From the NCBI GenBank assembly GCA_018417955.1, contig JACTVC010000038.1, forward strand, positions 1-64,000: 64,000 nucleotides of DNA, written 5' to 3'. The position numbers and the translations under genes were made by a program. The notes beneath the pieces were generated by a model that was not told the origin of the DNA, ran no database searches, and saw nothing but the letters and a program-made list of their open reading frames with translations. Numbering within the stretch: position 1 is the first letter of the stretch; each line of letters starts with the position of its first letter. This document shows positions 58,908 to 64,000 of this stretch, in pieces. This stretch comes from Laccaria trichodermophora. Taxonomy: Eukaryota > Basidiomycota > Agaricomycetes > Agaricales > Hydnangiaceae.

Positions 58908-59876
58908 ATGCCCAAGTCAAAACGCTCAAAAGTCGGCAAGTTAAATCTCTCTGTTCTCGATATCAATATATATGATCCAAAATTTCACTAGTGTCCTTGA
59001 CAAAAGTCTCCAAAAAGACAAAGGAGCACAAAAATGCAATGATCAATGAGGTTCGTTCCAGCGGTTTATTATCATTGAGTTGCCTGACTGCATCGCCATA
59101 GCTTCAAACGAACTCTGAGAAATGGAGATATTGCTGGTTATTTGAAGTGGGAGCTATGCGGAACTCGCATCTCAAGACAGTGCGAAAACTATGGAAGGAG
59201 TACGAAAAAAAAAATGCAACTCAGGAATTTTACGCATCTAATTCATCTTTAGCTCGGCGCGAATGTTCTTTGGTCGCGGGGCAGTAATGGCAAAGGCCCT
59301 TGGCACGACGTTGGAGGAGGAGCATCGTGCGGGCTTACACAAACTTGCCAAGGTATGGGCATAACCGATGTAACTACTTCCTCTACTAACAATCGGTTGC
59401 AGCAAATAAAAGGCCAAGTGGGGCTGTTCTTCACGGACACAGAACCTCAAGAGGTCATAGAGTGGTTTGCTGACTTTCAGCAACCGGATTTCGCTCGTGC
59501 AGGCAATATCGCTAGCCGGACGGTAATCCTCCCTCTTGGACCTGTAATGCGACACCACTCTGATCCACCAGAGCCATTCCCTCACAACGAAGAACCCCAG
59601 CTACGAAAGCTGGGTCTCACCACATCGATGAACAAAGGAGTGCCTACCCTCACAGCACCTCACAAACTATGCACTCAGGGCAAGGTTTTGACGGCTGAAC
59701 AAGCACAGCTGTTGAAGCTAATCGGCGAGAAAATGGTTGTCTTCCGAGTGGGTCTGATCGCACGGTGGGATTCAACAAGTGGGGAGGTGGAACAGATCGA
59801 TAATCCGAGAATATCGTCAGATGAGAAGATGGGAGAGACGTCAGAAGAGGAGGGAGATGGTGCTATGAGTGAATAG
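58908..59876 (+). CDS. MRT4: Ribosome assembly factor MRT4
   Basis: Five exons (58908-58935, 58992-59050, 59102-59199, 59253-59352, 59403-59876) give 252 residues in phase. The N-terminus MPKSKRSKVVSLTKVSKKTK is diagnostic, followed by the L10/P0-like domain: YCWLFEVGAMRNSHLKTVRK, SARMFFGRGAVMAKALG, LFFTDTEPQEVIEWF, and an acidic C-terminus lacking the P1/P2 stalk-binding tail. Mrt4 occupies the P0 site on pre-60S particles in the nucleolus and is replaced by P0 during maturation. The first intron is GC-AG (GCAAGTT). The divergent neighbour LIA1 also serves translation. Confidence 0.96.
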
Positions 59877-60017
59877 AGAAGCTCATTAATATTGTACTCT
59901 ATACTATACGAATGCTAGCTTTCAAATTTTCATACCCTGTCTGTGAAGTCTTTTAGACTTTGTTGACAAAGTTATTTATAACAAACACCAACGTAGACGC
60001 TTGTGGCCGGAGCAGCC

Positions 60018-63000
60018 ATGAGGTTCCCGTTCGCTTTATTGGGTCTTGCCACCCAAATACCTCTACAACCCCCGTCCCAACCCACGCCGCACACAATGAC
60101 CACCCCGAACCAGCGGGATTTCGCGTTTAAAGAGGGAGCGGACACATTCTCGCCAAAGGATCTTGTTCGATCATCCTCCCTCTTCAAACCCCAAACAATC
60201 TTCTGATACTTGCTTGCAGGTTGGCTTAGGGCGACCCGGCACTGCCGTTGCGAACGTTGCGGGCGATCTTGCAATAATTCCATTTAGCAAGTACTCCTTC
60301 AAGGAAAAGAAGTGAGTTCAACTCTGGTCCAACGCGTGACGACTGGCGCTAATTCGAAGACACTAAGAAATAAGCATTCCGTGTTCGTTGTAGCCTTGGA
60401 GTCACCCGACGTGAAGCCTTTCGAAATTCCTGTACGTCTTTTAGACAATGTCGGGTTAACGCGACCGCTCAGCGTGCGACAGCTTGAGAAGACTGGCGAC
60501 GCCTTTTGGATCGATTCCCGTACAATTGCCAATGTTGTCTCTGAAGAAGAACATTCCGAAATCTACGCCGTTGAAATACAATACGATGTTTTCAGCATTG
60601 AGTCCGTCGGCTCCCCGAAACTCATTGGCAAGCTTCCCACTACAACCGCGACCAATTTCCGCTTCAACGCCAAGTCCTCCCGTCTCGTATTCTCCGACAA
60701 AGTTTACGCAGATGGAAATTTATCGACGGTCAATGAGCAAGACAAGGCATGGGAGGAGCGGGGAAATACTGCATACGTGTATGATACAACCTATGTTCGC
60801 CACTGGGACACCTGGCAAGGATTGAAACGCCCGCAGCTCTTCAGCACTCGCTTGTCGTTAGACCCGGACCGCAACTGGCATCTTGGTGAACACTTCAACG
60901 CTCTTTTGAAGGACACAAAACACGTAAGTCCACTGGCATTGTTTCCAAACGCATTACTTACAGATTTGTCAGTATTCTCCAGTTGAACCATTTGGTGGCC
61001 TGGATGACTTCGATGTATCGGAAACCCATATCGTGTACACCACAAAAGATCCTGAACTTCCAGAAGCTTGGCACACGAAGCAAAATGTTTGTTTCTGAGC
61101 TGGTGTCTGTATGGTTCCAACTTGACCTTACACACAGGTCTACATTGTCGACGCGGGGGGAATTTCACGCCCCAGAGAGCTGACCTCTGGTAAACAGGGC
61201 GCTACACACAGCCCAGTCTTCAACACGGCTGGAACTAAGGTCGCTTGGTTAGAAATGGACAAGGACGGATACGAGAGCGATAGGTACGTAAATTCTGATG
61301 ATGAGCGCTACTAAGATTGATAACGCCCTGCAGGTCGAAAATTGTTATCTATGATCTTCTGAAGGATGTGAGGTTTACTCTCACTCAGAATTGGGATCGC
61401 TCGCCCGACGCTCTGGCTGTAGGTGACCCTCTAATTCTTCCTTTGCACAACACTGACCCCAGTAGTTCAACAAAGATGACAGTTTCATCTATTTCACAGC
61501 TGGTGACCATGCAAAAGTCAAGGTGTTTGCCCTCCCTGTGCCACCTACACCTCATCAATCTACGACGCATCCCATTTTGGAGGCCAAGTACACCACACCA
61601 GTGGCGCTCACCCACCGCCATGCTGCCTCCGGTATCCAAACGCTGTTCAACAACCGGATCTTGTTCACGCAGTCATCCTTCACCTCCCCGAACGATGCTT
61701 TTATCATTCGTAACCTCGACCAGGTGGAAGCTGCAATTGCAGAAGGCAATACCGCTGCCACTGCTGGAACCAAACCCGACAGGGTCACGAATTTTGCGAA
61801 AGAAGCGTTAGAAGGGAAGGACCTAAGCGAGGGTGAAGAAATCTGGTTCAAAGGCGCTCTTGGCAAGGACGTGCAAGCATGGACACTGAAACCAAAGGGG
61901 TGGAAGGCTGGCGAAAGGAAGAAGTGGCCCGTTGTTTTTGTGATTCACGGAGGTTTGCTCTTTCGGTTTACGTATTCCTCAGACTCGGATCTAATTTATC
62001 GCTACACGTGTAGGGCCTCAAAGTGCCTGGGAAGATCAATGGTCCAATCGCTGGAACCCAAATGGTATGTACCACTACAAACAAAACGAGTCAAGTTCAC
62101 AGTTGACTCTGGACAGTTTTTGCTCAACAGGGATACTTCGTCATTCTCCCCAACCCAACTGGTAGCACTACTTTCGGCCAGGGCAAGCCTTCTGTGTTTC
62201 TTCCCGTCACCGTTGTCCTGAATGATCTCTAGAATTTACGGATGGTATTGCGGAAGACTGGGGAGGCAAGCCCTTCGTTGACATGATTGCTGGCTGGAAG
62301 TATGCGCTTGAGAAATTCCCTGAGGTAATTTTTTTCAATTGATTTATGAGGGAATTATCCTTATCTCTTGCTAGATCGACTCAGACCGAGCTGTTGCTGC
62401 TGGCGCAAGCTGGGGTGGATATGCTATCAAGTACTTTTCTTACGTTGGACGCCGCCCCTTTGCACCCTGACGTTCATTTGCAGTTGGATCCAAGGTCATC
62501 CTGAATTTGGTTTTGGCTTCAAGGTGACGATGGTTATTGACTCTTACTTGTATGCTCTTTAACATTTCGTTAGGCTCTCGTTTGTCACGATGGCGTAAAC
62601 CTTTTTGTTCTCCTTCATGTCTATGATTATCCTAAACCACTGGACTAGGTTTTTGACTCCAACTACAACGGGTACTCCACTGATGAGCTGTTCTTCGTAC
62701 GTTTTCAGTAGCCGGTCTAGTTCTCCGTCACTTAGGTTTTGTTCCAGTTTAACCACGAATGGGGAGGAAGGTCAGGTCTGGGTGATAGTGTACGGTTTTA
62801 AGCACAACTAAACAAAACTGTAGGCCATGGGAACCAAAAAGCAAGAAGCTTTCAGAACTGTAGGTTTTTTCTCCCTCTCTCTCTAAAAAATGGCCGTCCT
62901 GCAATCGATCTAATGATGCGCTTAGGTATAGCCCGGCGAACTACGTAAACAAATGGTCGACACCGCAACTCCTCATCCATGGGAGCAAGGATTATCGTTT

Positions 63001-63302
63001 ACCAGAAACGGAGAGTATCGGCGCATACCATGCTTTGAAACAGTTCGTTTGGCCACTTTCTGTGATGGATAACTTGATACCAAGTTTTGTCTCTACGTAG
63101 GTTGGGAGTTCCAAGTAGACTTGTCATCTTCCCTGATGAGAATCATTGGGTACTCAACCACGGAAACAGGTTAGGATCCCATCGGTGCTAAGTAAGACTC
63201 AACTAACGTTTTCGAAATTTCAGTCTCAAATGGCACTACGAAGTCTTCCGATGGTTTGACCAATTCATTGGTGACAATGTCTCCAATCCCGAGACGATAT
63301 AG
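60018..63302 (+). CDS. Dipeptidyl-peptidase V-like S9 serine peptidase
   Basis: Nineteen exons join in phase to 774 residues. First exon 60018-60164; main exons 60368-60923 and 61466-61952; final exon 63224-63302. The N-terminal two thirds form a beta-propeller (RPLSVRQL, AWHTKQN, FIYFTAGDHAKVK, HRHAASGIQTLFNNR). The C-terminal alpha/beta-hydrolase domain carries VVFVIHGGPQSAW, GYFVILPNPTGS, the nucleophile in GASWGGYAIN, the acid in HGSKDYRLPE and the His in ENHWVLNH. This is the prolyl-oligopeptidase family, S9C/DPP V type, cleaving dipeptides from peptide N-termini. The short hydrophobic N-terminus (MRFPFALLGLA) is a weak signal peptide at best, so location is uncertain. One exon is only 21 nt (62574-62594). 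The intron after 62182 is GC-AG. Confidence 0.88.
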
Positions 63303-64000
63303 GTTGGGCGTTGTTTCGAGTTTATAACATGTCCTATTAGTGGAAATCATCAACCTGGAGAAATCGTCTTGGAGTCAGTCGTGCACGCCTAGACACTCAG
63401 CTTTTTCCTCTGCTTTTCGGAGGACTTTCAACACTCTCTTGGGGGGCTTATGGTAAGTTTAAATTCGACGTCAACACAGTACAACCACACATTATTGTTG
63501 TCCTCGATATCCCACTACTTACTACTTAAGTATGCAAGTCTGTCTGCAAAAAATGCAGTCAAAGAAATATCTGGACAACCAAGATATTCTCTGATTTCTT
63601 TTGGTCTCAGCGTCAGGCGTGAGTCTTCTGCCCAGTACTTAAGCCCTGACGGTGTGCAGTCCGTGCCAATGCCCCAAACAGGTGAGTTGTATACTGGCAT
63701 GCCAAGTATTACATAAGTACGCTTTCTTGACACACAAGCGACACATTTTGAGAAGAAGTCTTCTCGAGCCTATTTGAGCCCACCAAATTTAGAACTTTCG
63801 AGCGTGTCTCTAAGAAAATGCCAAATTAGTATCCTCATTGTGTCATAAAAAACCAAAGATACAACCCGTATTGGGCTATTGGGCGCCAGTAAATAGCCCT
63901 CATGGGCGCTTGATAATAGATATTGCCTGAGTTAAGCCCCGACAAGAACGAGAGCCATGAAGCTTGAGCGGGAAAGCCGGGATGATACAAACAATATTCC
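63303..64000. other. Right-edge non-coding stretch
   Basis: No supported gene. The beginning is likely the 3' end of the peptidase transcript. A short frame at 63450-63716 has no recognisable motif. Confidence 0.45.

Overview
This 64 kb window comes from a mushroom-forming basidiomycete (Agaricomycetes). Genes are densely split by introns of about 45-70 bp, several exons are under 25 nt, and the mobile elements are of basidiomycete type: a KDZ transposase with its cysteine cluster, a TET/JBP-like dioxygenase, and Ty1/copia. The membrane-protein gene belongs to a mushroom-expanded family (DUF6534 type). Species was not determined. Exon joins were read by eye from GT/AG (or GC/AG) sites, reading frame and family motifs. 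No transcript data were available.

Layout. (1) 0.4-11.3 kb is an accessory block: a KDZ transposase gene (5.95-9.17 kb, frameshifted), a TET/JBP-type 2OG-Fe(II) dioxygenase gene on the minus strand (11.24-10.05 kb, open throughout), and three unrecognised companion genes with repeat-rich or charged proteins. (2) 12.0-15.0 kb holds ten direct copies of a tRNA-like repeat with box A and box B motifs, one inverted fragment, one anticodon-less Gly-tRNA-like relic, and a roughly 210 bp segmental duplication. (3) 15.4-27.2 kb is a nest of mobile DNA. A broken perilipin-like sequence and an unknown coding remnant were hit by a Ty1/copia element (17,971-24,689; 338 bp LTRs, ACAGT target duplication), which was itself hit by a 1,560 bp hAT-like non-autonomous element (8 bp target duplication). 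Two TA-flanked inverted-repeat elements follow. (4) From 27.3 kb onward the region is conserved housekeeping DNA. In order it holds a 2OG oxygenase with an in-frame stop, ARC1-like tRNA-binding cofactor, mitochondrial uL6m, CDC37, an E2-like/F-box-like fusion, an adaptin-binding p34/IRC6-like protein, a methyltransferase with a long repeat N-terminus, an SRF/MCM1-type MADS protein, a ZFC3H1/Red1-like zinc-finger protein, a frameshifted SDR, a DUF6534-like membrane protein, deoxyhypusine hydroxylase, MRT4 and a dipeptidyl-peptidase V-like S9 peptidase.

Functionally, several housekeeping genes serve translation: ARC1, uL6m, LIA1 (eIF5A hypusination) and MRT4 (60S assembly), with LIA1 and MRT4 sharing a 69 bp divergent promoter. 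The left third is a sink for transposons. The KDZ-TET/JBP pairing is the most biologically suggestive part, because it places a putative 5-methylcytosine oxidase beside a transposase in a genome where transposons are likely methylated.
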